This document shows positions 20,930 to 32,515 of a DNA stretch of 64,000 bases, piece by piece. Where the stretch lies: contig CM062805.1 in assembly GCA_031772625.1 (NCBI GenBank), positions 802,619,592 to 802,683,591 of the forward strand. Direction: 5' to 3'. Each line of letters starts with the position of its first letter. Within the stretch, counting starts at the first letter, position 1. The notes under the pieces are model-generated. The model ran no database searches. It was not told the DNA's origin and was given only the letters and a program-made list of their open reading frames with translations. Made by a program: the position numbers and the translations under genes. This DNA comes from Pinus tabuliformis (lineage: Eukaryota; Streptophyta; Pinopsida; Pinales; Pinaceae).

Positions 20930-22140
20930 ATGGAAGGAAGGGGAACATGAAGATGTTGACACTAGGAAATGAATGATCCAAATTTATTGGAGGCTTTGAG
21001 GGCTTGCAGGCTACTGAAATTATTCCTTACACCAAGGATGCAGGCCTAGCCTGAGTTGCTTCGATACTTAATAATACTTTGGGACATTAGTCGCTAGATT
21101 TTTGTCATTGGGGACAAAGAGCTAGAGTTAACAAATTCAGATACCTACTTCATCACTAGATTGTCTCGTAGAGGTGAGCCAGTGAACTTGTATGCATCAT
21201 GTTTGATCAGGGCAAGCATATCTTTTATGCTTTCTGAACACTACCCTGATGCCCTGAAATCCAAGAGTGGGAAGATAGATATTTCTAATGTGTGAGATTT
21301 GACATTGAGGGTGCTTTTGTTGACTATTAATAGAGTGGTGGGGTCCCAAGTGGAACACAAGACTAACAAGTCGAAGTTCCTTTATGCTATTGACTGCACA
21401 ACTCCTACGATCTTCAACTAGGAAGAGGCCATGAAGATGAACATCAAGCACCAGTTGTTGAAGGCGAAGGTGGGAAATCTGAAGCAATTTTTATTTGGAT
21501 CAGTACTTATGACCTTTTTCCTAGAGCGAGTGCTACTGTTCCAGTATTAGTTGACTGAAGTTGATCCTCCTACACCACGTGATCCATGGATGGCTCGCGG
21601 GAGTCGTTTGATGCCTAGGATCCTCGGGGGTTAGCATATGTCATACTGACCTGCATTCTTCTCATGGCTATGACAACAGAATATCATCATGGAGGATTGG
21701 GATTGGCCATACATCGGTACTGATTTCTATGGAGACCCAGGTATGCCCTTACCAAATGGAAAGGACTTCGATGATGAAGGTAAAAATTCAAATTTTTAAT
21801 TTTGATATTTTTTAATTATTTTTGGTATATGCATGCTTATAACATTTCTCTTGTTTATGCAGATGTTGGATGAGATCGGCTAGCCGGGATGTCCTCGATA
21901 GCTAGGCGCATACCTTGCCCTATAGACGCTATCACCCCTTATCAGGAAGGGAGCGATAATGAGGAGGAGATCGCGAGGAACCTCGAGGGGTTCACTCATG
22001 GTATCCCAAAGTATGCTCGGATAGGAGACATGCCTTGTCGGTACCATAGGCACACAGTGGGAGTCTCAGATCAGATCCATCAACTACTGAGTCATGTTGC
22101 ACAAGCTGTCTTGTGCTACCATGAACACCATGCTGAGTAG
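20930..22140 (+). pseudogene. D1 antisense PMD-type ORF relic with intron
   Basis: Decayed homologue of the A3 antisense ORF (38792-39984). The first part starts near GAACATGAAGA and ends with a segment equivalent to A3 residues around VGMDFRGDP. A GT-AG intron can be placed at 21780-21862, the same relative position as in A3. The second part ends in LSHVAQAVLCYHEHHAE, matching A3 IAQAVTCYHEHH. The shared intron position shows that the intron belonged to the ORF before the two elements diverged. Many breaks. Confidence 0.65.
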
Positions 22141-22439
22141 TTCCTAGGTCCTACACTTACATATGTTTTGAGTCCAGCATACCACAGATGTATGATGCTT
22201 GTGAACCACTGATGTTAGTTTAGACACACATATTATTTTTTTAGGGTTCTTATGTATCAAACATTTTCATAATGTATATATATATAGTATTTTCCTATCT
22301 ATTATGGTAGAAATAGTTTGTCTTATCTTTTAAATGTTTTATAAATGCCTATCCAATGCATAATTAGCTAATGCATCTATCAATGTATTCATGCATCTAG
22401 GAATATGTTGATATGTAATATAGTCAAAATTCCTTTCCA

Positions 22440-22753
22440 ATAGACGAATACAGAGATACATTCATATTTGAGGTTTCCTAACGGAATATTGCCCATTGAT
22501 CTAAAGGACGACAAGTTGTGAATTCAAGTTGACAACCAATTCCCTGATGCCCATAAGCGATGGCTTCTGACAATAGTTTGATGACTGCAATGTACTCAGC
22601 AATGTTGTTGGTTGTATGACCTAGGAAAACATCTTGAAGGTCAATCAACTCACGATTAGGGTCATAGATAGCCCATGCCGCAGATGATAGGTTCTGGGTA
22701 CTACAACAAGTACCATCGGTGAAACCAACGTGAGGAGTCGCAAACATCTGCAA
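22440..22753 (-). pseudogene. D1 archaeal-type RNase H relic
   Basis: Reads VGFTDGTCCSTQNLSSAAWA, then TTNNIAEYIAVIKLLSEAI, matching the A3 domain at 40156-40590 and the general RNase H pattern (D in the first strand, E in NNIAEY). Tat-lineage elements are known to carry this second RNase H. It sits between the antisense ORF and the pol side, as in A3. Confidence 0.75.
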
Positions 22754-22925
22754 AGCAAGAAAATCATAGTAAATAGGAAAGCTATTTGAACACTATCACA
22801 CAAAACCACATTGTACAAAAATGAATCACACACTAATGTACATAACTAACTGTGCAAGATGACCTAATCATAGTACTTTTTGAGGGAGTCCATGCTGGGA
22901 CTCGGGTAATCAATCAACACAGAAG

Positions 22926-23523
22926 TGTTAGAGAATTATATATTACAGAGCAGTGGAACACATAAAATATTGCATAAATATAAACACAGAAAATGCATAA
23001 AACAAGAGAGCCATAGATATACTTGGTTCACATAGTTTGGGCTACATCCATAGAGAAACAACCAGTCCTTCTTTGTTATATTATCCAGCAAACTGAAGAG
23101 ATACAACCTACAACAGATCCGTTGTAACTCCCTCTTCGCTCTCAGTCTCCTCTCTCTTCTTTACTTAGAATATAGATCTACATAGACGCAATAAAATTCC
23201 CTCATATATAGCAAGGGGTTTCCTTCTAAGGGAAAAAACCCTAAATTAAACATAACTTCTACTGTTAGATCTTCGCCTAATGAATGACCCAGATTAACTA
23301 TGAAATCACAACATTTTACAAGGAAATTTTACATCTATTCTTAGCTTCGGGGATGCTTCCCCCGATCCTCCCACCAGGGGAGGCTCCCAAAGGTCGCAGC
23401 TTCCCCCCCTGGACCCCCCCTGCAGTGAATATTTTACAAGAGGTGTTGCCACCCCATTTCGAACTGGGTTCCAATGCGGCGATACCTTTGAATATAGAAG
23501 ATAAACAAGCTCCAAACCCAACA
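22926..23523 (-). repeat. Copia 3' LTR
   Basis: 598 bp, TGTTAGAGAATTATATATTA to ACCCAACA. Contains a C-rich run on the + strand (see 23358-23420). Confidence 0.9.
23358..23420 (-). other. Potential G-quadruplex in Copia LTR
   Basis: The minus strand has several G-runs of three to seven (the + strand shows CCCCC, CCC, CCC, CCCCCCC and CCCCCCC within 63 bp). The matching place in the other LTR (~28028-28077) keeps a weaker version. G4-prone sequence in plant LTRs has been described before. Folding here is only predicted. Confidence 0.5.
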
Positions 23524-23772
23524 ATCTCCCACTTGGAGACTGATTATAGCAACTCCATTGTTGCTTCATTTGTTGGATAATGACTCCACTTTGGACTTGG
23601 TTGTTTCTCATATTCTTCATCATACTTGAAGACCAATTGAAACTGAGAAAATTCTCATTTTCTCCCTGGTTACAACTTTTGTTAACATATTTGTAGGATT
23701 TTGGCTAGTGTGTATCTTTTCCAGCTTCAACTATCCATATTCCAATGTTGATCGTATGAAATGGTACTTGAG

Positions 23773-24672
23773 CTATATATATTTAGTCTTGGAATGAAAT
23801 GCAGAGTTCTTTACAAGATGTATGGCACTTTGGATGTCGCTGTATAACTTTCCCAACTCCTGTTTCTTAGCTAATTCATTCAAAAACCTTTGTAACCAAA
23901 TCATTTCTTTACTAGCCTCTGTAGCAGCAACATACTTTGCTTCTGTTATTGAGAGTGCAACAAAATTTTGTAGTTTTGAGACCCAAATGACAATTGTTCC
24001 ACCTATAGTAAACACATACCCTGTTTTTCTCCTCTTGTTATCTCTATCACCCACCATATCTGCATCAACATATCCCTGTAGAGCAATGTTTGAACCACCA
24101 AAGTATAATGCTTGATTTGTGGTGCCTCTCAAATACCTAAGAATCCACTTCACTTCCATCCAATGTTCTTTTCCTAGATTGTTCATGTACCTACTTACAA
24201 CTCCCACTGCATGTGCAATATCAGGCCTTGTGCAGACCATTGCATACATTAGGATTCCAATTGCTGATGCATATGGAACTTTAGACATATGACCCATTTC
24301 TTCCTGAGCCTTGGGACACTCCTCCTTACTTAATTTGAAATTTATAGCCAAAGGTATACTAACTGGTTTTGCATTCTGCATATTAAACCTTTTCATCACC
24401 TTTTCTATGTACTCACTTTGAGACAATGTTAATTTGTGATTCTTCCTATCTCTAGTTATTATCATACCAAGGATTTGTTTTGTAGCACCCAAATCCTTCA
24501 TTGCAAATGAGTTTTCCAATTTTATTTTGAGCACATTTATTTCCTGCATGTTAGAACTTGCAACAAGAATGTCATCTACATACAATAATAGTATAATATA
24601 GTTGCCATCATTTTTCCTTTTGAGATAAACACAATGATCAGAGTGACATCTAGTATAACCTTGTTCAAACAT
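23773..24672 (-). pseudogene. Copia reverse transcriptase C-terminal half and RNase H
   Basis: 300 residues. The RT active-site segment LLLYVDDILVASS is near residue 30, followed by MKDLGATKQILGM, then the connection TRPDIAHAVGVVSRYMNNLG, the RNase H segment GYVDADMVGDRDNKRRKTGY and EAKYVAATEASKEM. Typical of Tork-lineage Copia elements (Tnt1-94-like). Confidence 0.88.
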
Positions 24673-24696
24673 AAACCTGTCAAATTTTAGGTACCA

Positions 24697-25191
24697 CTAC
24701 CTTGGAGCCTGTTTTAAGCCATACAATCTCTTCTTCAACCTACACACCAGTTTCTCCTTCCCTTTTACCTCATATCCTTGTGGCTGCTGCATATATATCT
24801 CTTCCTCCAAATCCCCATTGAGAAAGGTTGTTTTTACATTTAACCGCTCAAGATGCAAATCTTCAACTACTACTAGACTTAAAGTAGTTCTGATTGAAGT
24901 CATTTTAACAACAGGATAAAATATCTCATCAAAGTCTATACCCTTTTTCTATGCAAACCCTTTCACCACAATTCTAGCTTTATACCCTTTTATACCTCCA
25001 TCTTCTTCCTTCAACTTGTAAACCCATTTATTCTGCAATGTTGTTTTACCTGCAGACAACTTAAGTAAGTCCCAATTATGGTTATGTGCTAAGGAGTCCA
25101 TCTCTTCTTTCATGGCTTGTTCCCACTTCTTCCTGGTTTCTACTTGTACTTCTTTTTCATAACATTCTGGTTCACCAGAATCAGTCAACAA
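24697..25191 (-). pseudogene. Copia reverse transcriptase N-terminal half
   Basis: Segments MDSLAHNHNWDLLKL, NKWVYKLKEEDGG, YKARIVVKGFA, VKTTFLNGDLEEEIYMQQPQ and LKKRLYGLKQAPR are the standard opening blocks of Copia RT. They adjoin the C-terminal half at 23773-24672. Confidence 0.85.
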
Positions 25192-25293
25192 TACATAATA
25201 TAATGAAGGACAATATCGTTCAGGGGTTCCACTTATCCTAGTAGATCTTCTAACACCACTTTTAGGTGTTTGAGGTGCTTTTTGTTGTTGTGG

Positions 25294-26342
25294 TTATTGT
25301 TCTGGATGTTGATCATTATGATTTTCAGGCACCATCACTTTTCCTGTGATCTCATCAAGCACTGTGTATTCTTTGTTTTCATTTTCCTGTTTCTTTTCCT
25401 GCAACTGATCCTTATACAAAACCTTTTCATTGAATATGACATCTCTGCTCTTAATGATTTTGTGTTTTTCATAATCATAAAAGCAATAACCAAAATCATT
25501 AACACCATATCTAATAAAGGTACATTTCTTTGATTTTACCTCAATCTTTGTTCTATTTTCTCTATTAATGTGGACAAAGTCTTCACAACTAAAAGTATTT
25601 AAAAAAGAGTAGTTTACCCTTTTACCTGTCCATGCCTCCTCTGGAATACCACCATCCAAGGAACTTGAAAGCCCTCTATTTATTAGATAAACAGCAACAT
25701 CTACAACATCTGCCCAAAATTGTAAAGGCAATCTTGCATGCAATCTCATGCACCTTGCACGCTCCATGATTGTCCTGTTCATCCTTTCTGATACACCATT
25801 TTCTTGTGGTGTTCCTAGAACTGTCTTCTCTCTGTGAATTCCATTCTCAGAACAGTACCTATCAAACTCTTTGTTGTAATATTCACCTCCATTGTCTGAT
25901 CTGAGACACTTCAACCTTTTCCTATCTCATTTTCAACCAAAGATTTCCATTTCTTGAAAGTATCAAATACATCAGATTTATTTCGAATACAATAAATCCA
26001 GGTTTTTCTGGTTGCATCATCAATAAAAGTAACATAATAACGAGATCCACCAAGAGATGATACCTGAGTAGGTCCCCATACGTTTGTATGCACAAGCTCT
26101 AATTTTTCACTCTTGTTTTCTTTCCCAACTCTAAGGAATATGACTCTCTTCTGTTTTCCATAAACACAATTCTCACATGATTTTAAATCAACATGCTTCA
26201 AGCCAGGCAAAAAATTTCTTGAGTGAAGAATTTGCATCCCCTTCTCACTCATGTGCCCGAGCCTATGATGCCACAATGCCATATCTTCTCCTGTAGAGGT
26301 TAAATCATTAATAGAATTAGAAATACCATTGCATAAATACAA
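25294..26342 (-). pseudogene. Copia integrase with GAG-pre-integrase zinc region
   Basis: The right part has the HHCC-type zinc region (WHHRLGHMSEKGM, then CENCVYGKQKR). The core then carries TFIDDATRKTWIY, LRSDNGGEYYN and TPQENGVSERMNRTI: the D, D and E regions of a DDE integrase. The left part ends in the Copia-type C-terminus (KSKKCTFIRYG, FNEKVLYKD). Confidence 0.85.
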
Positions 26343-26527
26343 TGTACCAACCTTTTTTATTTTTCGCTATTACCAGGGATCCTTTAGTGACCTTCCATGT
26401 TTTATCTGTGAAAGTAGTTACGCAACCTTCATCTCCCAACTGCCCTATTGAAATCATATTTTTCTTCAGATTTGGAACATGCCTTACCTCCTTTAATAGA
26501 CATTGATTTCCATTCTACTATTTTAGT

Positions 26528-26713
26528 TTAAACTATACCCATTCCAATGATTTTACAGGGTTTGACATCACCCAATCGAACCTGTACAATATCTCCTTGA
26601 ACATAATCATGAAAATGTTTCCTATCAGGTGTGGAAAGGAATGAGGCCCCTGAATCTACCACCCAGGCATCAATAATATTTTCTAATGAAAGAATCAAAG
26701 CGTCTTGCAACAC
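26528..26713 (-). pseudogene. Copia protease region
   Basis: WVVDSGASFLSTPDRKHF is the DSGA-containing start of a Copia retropepsin, followed by VQVRLGDVKPCKIIGMG. It lies between the gag zinc knuckle and integrase, as expected. Confidence 0.75.
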
Positions 26714-26773
26714 ATCATCGGTTACTTTTAATTCATTATTGTTTTCTTGCTACACGTATCCTTCTTTTCCCTT

Positions 26774-27289
26774 TCAATACTTGCAGTTTTTCTTCAGGTG
26801 TCCTTTCTTCCTACATTTCCAGCACACTATCCCTGATCTAGACTTGGATCTTCCTTTTCTTGACTTACTGTGATATCCAGGGCTCTTTCCTCTTTCCATT
26901 TTTCTTCCCCTAGTCTCTGCAGTCAAAGCATTACCTGATGTCTCACCGAAGCTTTTCCGTAGCATTTCCTTGCTAAGGATTGCACTGAAAACATCATCAA
27001 ACTCTAAAGTACTAGATCCAGAGACAAACTTACTAATGGCCAAAACTAAACCATTCCATCCTTCTGGGAATGAGCACAAAAATAACAGAGCCCTAACTTC
27101 ATCATCAAAAGTTACCCCTACAGAACTTAACAGAGTGGTAACTGTATTAAATTCATTTAAATGATCAAGAAAAGATCCACCTTCTGACATCTTCATATTA
27201 AATAAACCCTTCGTAAGAAATACCTTATTTGAGGCTGAGGTTTTTTCATATAGTTTGGCCAATGTCAAAATTAAACTCTCTGTTTTCAT
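26774..27289 (-). pseudogene. Copia gag, C-terminal part with zinc knuckle
   Basis: Gag segments LTKGLFNMKMSEGGSFLDHL and LLFLCSFPEGWNGLV are followed by a basic region and the canonical knuckle CWKCRKKGHLKKNC (C-x2-C-x4-H-x4-C). This is standard Copia gag. Confidence 0.82.
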
Positions 27290-27580
27290 TTCCTTTGAAA
27301 TATCAAATGCTACCGATGCTACTAGGCATAGTTGTATTGTTCCAAGTGCCTTTCTGTCGAGAATATCCCATTATGTGTCTATCATACTTGTCAGCTTCTT
27401 TGTCTTTCCGCTCAATGGTTGGTACAAATCTCTCTGATACAGATAATCTTCCATCTGCATCTTCCACAACTGGTGGTTTTTTTTGTTGAATTTTTCGACC
27501 CTAAACCTACCATCTTCCGCCATTGCTGCCACTCGAACTAGGAATCCTTCTCTCCTGTGAGTTTATTAGCCAAATAGACC

Positions 27581-27598
27581 TTCAACATTGATACCCAT
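27581..27598 (-). promoter_or_regulatory. Copia primer-binding site
   Basis: TGGGTATCAATGTTGAAG on the minus strand adjoins the 5' LTR and resembles the tRNA-iMet-type site used by Copia elements. Confidence 0.6.
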
Positions 27599-27599
27599 T

Positions 27600-28179
27600 G
27601 ATAGAGAAATTATATATTACAGAGTAGTGGAACACATAAAATATTGCAGAAATATAAACACAGAAAACTCATAAAACAAGAGAGACAGATATATGTGTTT
27701 CACCTAGATTGGGCTACGTCCATGGAGAAACAAACAATCCTTGTTTGTTACGTTATCCAGCAAACTGAAGATATACAACTATAACTCCCTCTTTGCTCTC
27801 ATTCTCCTCTCTCTTCTTTACTCAAAATATAGATCTACATAGACGCGATACAATTCCCTCATATATAGCGAGGGGTTTCCTTTTAGGGCAAAAATCCCTA
27901 AATTAAACATAACATCTATCATTAGATATCCACCTAATGAACGACCCAGATTGACTATGAAATTACAACATTTTACAAGGAAATTTCACATCTATTCTTA
28001 GATTCGGGGGTGCTACGCCTGATATCCCTGCCAAGGGGGGCTCCCAAAGGTCTCGGCCACACCCCCTGCACCCCCCTACAACAAATATTTTATGGGAGGT
28101 GTTACCACCCCATTTCAAACTGAGGTCCAATGCAGTGATACCTTTGAATACAGAAGATAATCAGGCTCCACACCCAACA
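27600..28179 (-). repeat. Copia 5' LTR
   Basis: 580 bp, TGATAGAGAAATTATATATT to ACCCAACA, about 90% like its partner by eye. Confidence 0.9.
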
Positions 28180-28430
28180 AGAAAGACACTGGAGTTTTAC
28201 AGTTGCCATGACGAGTAAGCAACGACTCGACCAAATAACGGAGTAGAAATCATATAAGGCTTTGCCCCCATGCCACCTGGGTGAGGGAGTTTTACGAATC
28301 ATATGGCCACCCGATTTCAATAATGGGAAATCGGTGAAAACGCAGGGAGGGTGAAAGTCCCTGAATCCATGAAGGGATGAAGGTGCCCTCGATTGAAAGA
28401 TCTCGACCATGCCAGGATAAACTGACACAT
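28180..28430 (-). mobile_element. D1 fragment between Copia and E
   Basis: 251 bp of the disrupted Tat element D1, assigned by position between two nested insertions. No domain recognised. Confidence 0.45.
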
Positions 28431-28863
28431 CGTTATGCTCTTGACCTACAAGAAGATACTAGAATACCAAATATGTGAAGAAATTTACCCAGAACACAAA
28501 ACAATAAGAAATAACATCAAGTATTTTATTATTCAGAAAGGAAAGTAACGTTCACTTTCCTCTTCGAGGGAGCAACCTCCAATAGAGCTAGGCTCAATTA
28601 CAAAATAATACACGATGCTCCTCGAGGGGAGTCTCTATCCTTTATATAGGATTCATACATGTAATACCATGGGTCAATACCATGGTCCTTATTAATACCA
28701 TCTATTTAATACCATGGCCCATTTGCAACTAACTGTGGTCCCTTCTTTAAATGCAGGTCAACCACTTACAATTATTAATATGGGCTTTATTGAATCTTTA
28801 CTTAACTATAACTATGACTTTATCCTATTACATAAATAAGGGGGTTAGGATTGGACCCTAACA
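28431..28863 (-). repeat. E 3' LTR
   Basis: 433 bp, ending ACCCTAACA, followed by the G-rich polypurine tract (minus strand ATTATGGGGGAGGGCA). A TATA box (CTATATAAAGG on the minus strand) lies near 28640-28650. U3 carries several ATACCATGG words (28664-28720). Confidence 0.9.
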
Positions 28864-28879
28864 TGCCCTCCCCCATAAT
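28864..28879 (-). promoter_or_regulatory. E polypurine tract
   Basis: ATTATGGGGGAGGGCA on the minus strand, directly before the 3' LTR. Confidence 0.8.
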
Positions 28880-28899
28880 AATATCCTTTTCCTCAAGGC

Positions 28900-29010
28900 T
28901 GAAGCTGCAGAAACTGCTAAAGGAAAGTGGCTGGTTCCCAAGTCGCATCTTCCGGAGAGCTGTCTTTCCACTTGACGAGGACTTCCTTGATCATGCAACC
29001 ACATAGGTGT
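28900..29010 (-). pseudogene. E chromodomain
   Basis: EVLVKWKDSSPEDATWEPA is visible on the minus strand at about 28940-28997: the core of a plant chromovirus chromodomain (VKWxxxxxEDATWE). It lies downstream of integrase, as expected. Confidence 0.75.
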
Positions 29011-29429
29011 TGTTCTTGTGTGTCAGGAACCTATTCAAGTTGGAGCCAGATTGATCCTTATTCATCCAATTCAGGTAGACTAGTTTGAATTCGGCAATGG
29101 TTCCCAGTCACTTTCTTGAGGCATGAGACATGGAAGACTGGATGGAATTTTGTAGTGGGTGGCAAAGCTAGCTTGTAGGAAAATTCTCCAATGCGCTAAA
29201 GTACTTGATATGGTCCGTAGAATTTTGGATATAATTTCTGAAAACCATTGTCTTTGAGTGATGTTTTCTTATATGGTTGCAACCTCAAAAATACCTAATC
29301 CCCTTCTTGAAATTGGTGTTTCGAACAATTTTGATCTACCTGTTGCTTCATGCGGTTTTGAGCATGATGGAGATTCTCCCTGAGGTGGGCCAGCATGGTT
29401 GTGAGGTTCTGTAAGAGTTGATACACTTC

Positions 29430-30179
29430 TTATACCTTCAAGCATCCCTTGATATAAGAAGTAGGTGAAGGAGGGAGTTGACCATAAACTGCTTCATATG
29501 GAGTCATTTTGGTGGTGGCATGATAGTTGGTGTTATGCCACCATTTGGCTAGAGGTAACCACTGTACCCATAGATGTTTCTTTTCTGAAGTGAAACACCT
29601 AAGGTAGGTCTCCAGCCATTTGTTGACTGCTTCATTTTGACCATCAGTTTGTGGATGATAGGAAGTATTGAGTTGTAGTTGGGTACCTTGTAGCCTGAAG
29701 AGTTCCTGCCAAAAGTTACTGGTGAAGATCGGGTCACGATCAGACACAATGGAAGTGTACATGCCATGCAATTTGAATATTTTTTAAATGAAATATTAAG
29801 CGACCAAAGTCGGTGTAAAAGGGTGTAGTAAGGCGCAAAAATGAGCATACCTAGAAGGTCTATCCACAACCACCATGATGAATAACTTATTTCTTGACTT
29901 CGGAAGACCTGTAATGAAATCCATAGAAACCTTCGTCTAGATTAAGGCTGAGATAGGAAATGGCTGTAATGTGCTTGGGGATTTGACTATTTCTCCACTG
30001 TGGCGCTGACATGTGTCACACTTAGCTACAAAAGTAAGAATGTCCCTTTTCATGCTTGTCCGAAAGAATGAACATCGAGTGTGAGCATAAATCTTCTGAA
30101 AGCTTGAATGGCCTGCAGTCGGAGATGAGTGCAACTCTGTCAAAATGTGGCATTTGAGGGTGGATGCTGGTGATATCAC
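29430..30179 (-). pseudogene. E integrase
   Basis: The zinc region reads HILTELHSSPTAGHSSFQK, then VAKCDTCQRHSG. The catalytic core carries VSDRDPIFTSNFWQELFRL and SYHPQTDGQNEAVNKWLETY, standard Ty3/Gypsy blocks. Part of a broken element. Confidence 0.85.
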
Positions 30180-30209
30180 GATTCTATCCTTGTAGCGAAG
30201 AATCTCATC

Positions 30210-31180
30210 CTACCAAGAGTAGCCCGCTGTGGAATTTGGATCCGCCTGCAATTCATTAATGAGTTGCGAGAGAAAGGGATGTGAAAAGAATTCCTTGCGA
30301 GCCTCTTCAATCCATTCTGGAATGGGAAGGGAGATTGCGAGTAGGGTGCTTTCCTCCTCAAATTGGCATGATAACGCATCTGCTATGAAATTTTCACACC
30401 CTTTCTTGTAAATTATCTCATAATCATATCCCAGCATTTTGGCGAGCCATTTATTTGTTGTGGCGAGGATAGGCATTGCTCCAAAAAATATTTAAGGCTT
30501 TGATGGTCTGTGCGGATTTGGAAACGCCACCCCAATAAGTATGGTCACTAGGTATTTACTACATGTAATATGGCCATCATCTCCTTCTCATAGGTAGATT
30601 GTCCCAGATTTGTCCCACTTAGTTGTTGGCTAGTGAAGGCCAAGGGTTGACCTTCTTGCATTAAGACTGCCCCAATACCCGTACCCGATGCATCACATTC
30701 AATCACAAAAGATTTGGTGCAGTCGGGTAGTGCTAGTACAGGAGTGGAACACATGGCATGTTTGAGAGCTATAAATTCCTGTTGTGCTTCATCATTCCAG
30801 AGAAATGAATTTTTCTTGAGGTGAGTGAGGGGTCTATCAATGCGACCATAATTGTAGACAAATTTGTGATAGTAGCCTGTGAAACCCAAAAATCCTCTCA
30901 ATCTCTTCAAGGTCTTTGGTTGAGGCCAATCCTGCATTGCTTGGATCTTTTTGGGGTCCACCTTGACACCTTCATGCCCCACAATGTGGCCCAAATACGC
31001 AACTTCTTCCATGCCAAAAGAGCACTTGGAAATCTTGACAAATAATCTATGCTTCCGGAGAAGTTGCAAGAGTAGATCTACATGATGAAGATGTGTGGCC
31101 CAGGTGTGGTTGTAGATGAGGATGTCATCAAAGAAAACAAGGACAAATTTTCTGAGATATGGTTTGAGAAGGTGGTTCAT
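30210..31180 (-). pseudogene. E RT palm/thumb and RNase H
   Basis: The RT segment LVFFDDILIYNHTWATHLHH opens this part, then HIVGHEGVKVDPKKI and LRGFLGFTGYYHKFV. The RNase H carries VIECDASGTGIGAVLMQEG, STYEKEMMAIL and, further left, YEIIYKKGCENFIADALS. Normal Ty3/Gypsy order. Confidence 0.85.
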
Positions 31181-31255
31181 AAGGCTCTAAAAAGTGGATG
31201 GGGCATTACAAAGACCAAATGGCATGACCAAGAACTCATAATGGCCTTCATGAGT

Positions 31256-31519
31256 TCAGAAATCAGTCTTTGGAATGTCTACTTCTTCCATGCGAATTTG
31301 GTGATACCCCAAGCGAAGGTCAAGATTAGTGAATAATTGAGCCCCATTTAGCTCATCCAGCAAATAATCGATAGCTGGGATGTGAAATTTATCTTTGACC
31401 ATCAACTTGTTGAGGGCCTTGAAGTCTGGACACATACGACATTCCCCATCTTTCTTGAGCACCATGACCACAGGTGATGAATAAGGAATAATGCTAGGAC
31501 GGATGACGCCTTTTTCCAA
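31256..31519 (-). pseudogene. E RT fingers region
   Basis: MEKGVIRPSIIPYSSPVVMV, then KKDGECRMCPDFKALNK, then LFTNLDLRLGYHQIRM: the N-terminal Ty3/Gypsy RT blocks. Confidence 0.85.
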
Positions 31520-31552
31520 GAGTTCCTTGATGATTTTTTCAATTTCATTATT

Positions 31553-32446
31553 TTAGGAGAATGAATATCTATATGGGTGCACATTTGGTGGTTGGGCCCC
31601 TGGGACCAAAGTAATGCTATGATCATGTTCCCCTCTCGAGGGTGGAAGCTCACGAGGCTTGTCAAAGACTGGAAGATGGTTGTTTAAGATCTGTTGCATC
31701 TTAGGATGAATATGAAGAGAAGTGGGTTCGAAGGTGTGGATGGCATTAAATTGGGCTATAACTCCATGGTGGCCCTTTTTCAAAAAAATTTCCATCCTAT
31801 GTGAGCTGATGATAGAGGTATCACCCACCTGGAGTCCACGGAGGGTATGTGTGTGGTTGTTCTTCTTAAAGCTCATACATAACTCATGGAAATCTATTGT
31901 GATTGGGCCAAGTGTGTGGAACCATTCAGCACCCAAGATAATGTCACAACCTCCCATGTGCATGGAAAACATGTGGGTCTTTAACTGATAATCCCCCATT
32001 TGAAGTTTGACATTTTCACAGCAGCCTTCACATTTCATTGTCGCCCCATCAGAATTTTGGACCTGGAAGTTAGAGACTGCTCTGACAAAACAATGCACTG
32101 CTTCCGCGACTCTTTGATGGATAAAGTTATGCATATTGCCACTATCAGTCAAGACTACTGTCGGGTGATGCTTAATAAAACCTCTGATTTTGCGAGTTTG
32201 GGGAGAAGAAATCCCTACCAAAGCATGAAGCGAGATAACTTGTTCTTCAAGTACATTGTCTAGTTGGTTTTCCTCATCTTCCTCCTCTGGTTCCTCAAGT
32301 GGTGGGGCTTCCTCCGATGAACTGTGATTAGTAGCATCAATTTGAATGAATTTGGGCTCCTTGCATTTATGCTCGGGGGAGTATTTCTCATCACAATAGT
32401 AACACAATCCTTGCTTTCTTCTTTCCGCCATTTCCACTGGTGACAC
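31553..32446 (-). pseudogene. E zinc knuckle and protease
   Basis: Zinc knuckle LCYYCDEKYSPEHKCK near residue 14, an acidic linker, then the retropepsin at VVLTDSGNMHNFIHQRVAEA and the second-strand segment GCDIILGAEWFHTLGPI. The end enters the RT linker (HPYRYSF). Confidence 0.85.
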
Positions 32447-32515
32447 CTTTTGAACCTTGAGTGTTTGGGTAGTGCTTTGAGCCTGGGTGGGGCGACCCTT
32501 GGCTATGAAATTTGG

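Larger units (their letters stand above)
20906..22925 (-). mobile_element. D1: old Tat-lineage element, 3' region (fossil)
   Basis: Contains, in the same order as A3, an antisense PMD-type ORF relic (+) and an archaeal-type RNase H (-). Other D1 pieces lie at 28180-28430, 34652-35138 and 50116-51330, separated by the Copia element, E and A3. It is heavily broken and older than everything nested in it. Its own LTRs are not identified in the window. Confidence 0.7.
22926..28179 (-). mobile_element. Ty1/Copia element, Tork-like
   Basis: 5254 bp with LTRs 22926-23523 and 27600-28179. Flanks AGAAG (22921-22925) and AGAAA (28180-28184) look like a drifted 5-bp target duplication. On the minus strand the order is gag with a zinc knuckle, protease, integrase, RT, RNase H: the Copia order, with integrase before RT. 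The RT/RNase H protein resembles the Tnt1-94 group. LTRs differ by about 10% by eye, so this is one of the older insertions with identifiable ends. Broken, with several breaks. It is inserted in D1. Confidence 0.9.

Noticed and set aside
23284-23580. Proline-rich frame on the + strand
   Set aside because: It is LTR sequence of the Copia element running into the polypurine side; the proline richness comes from the C-rich tract.
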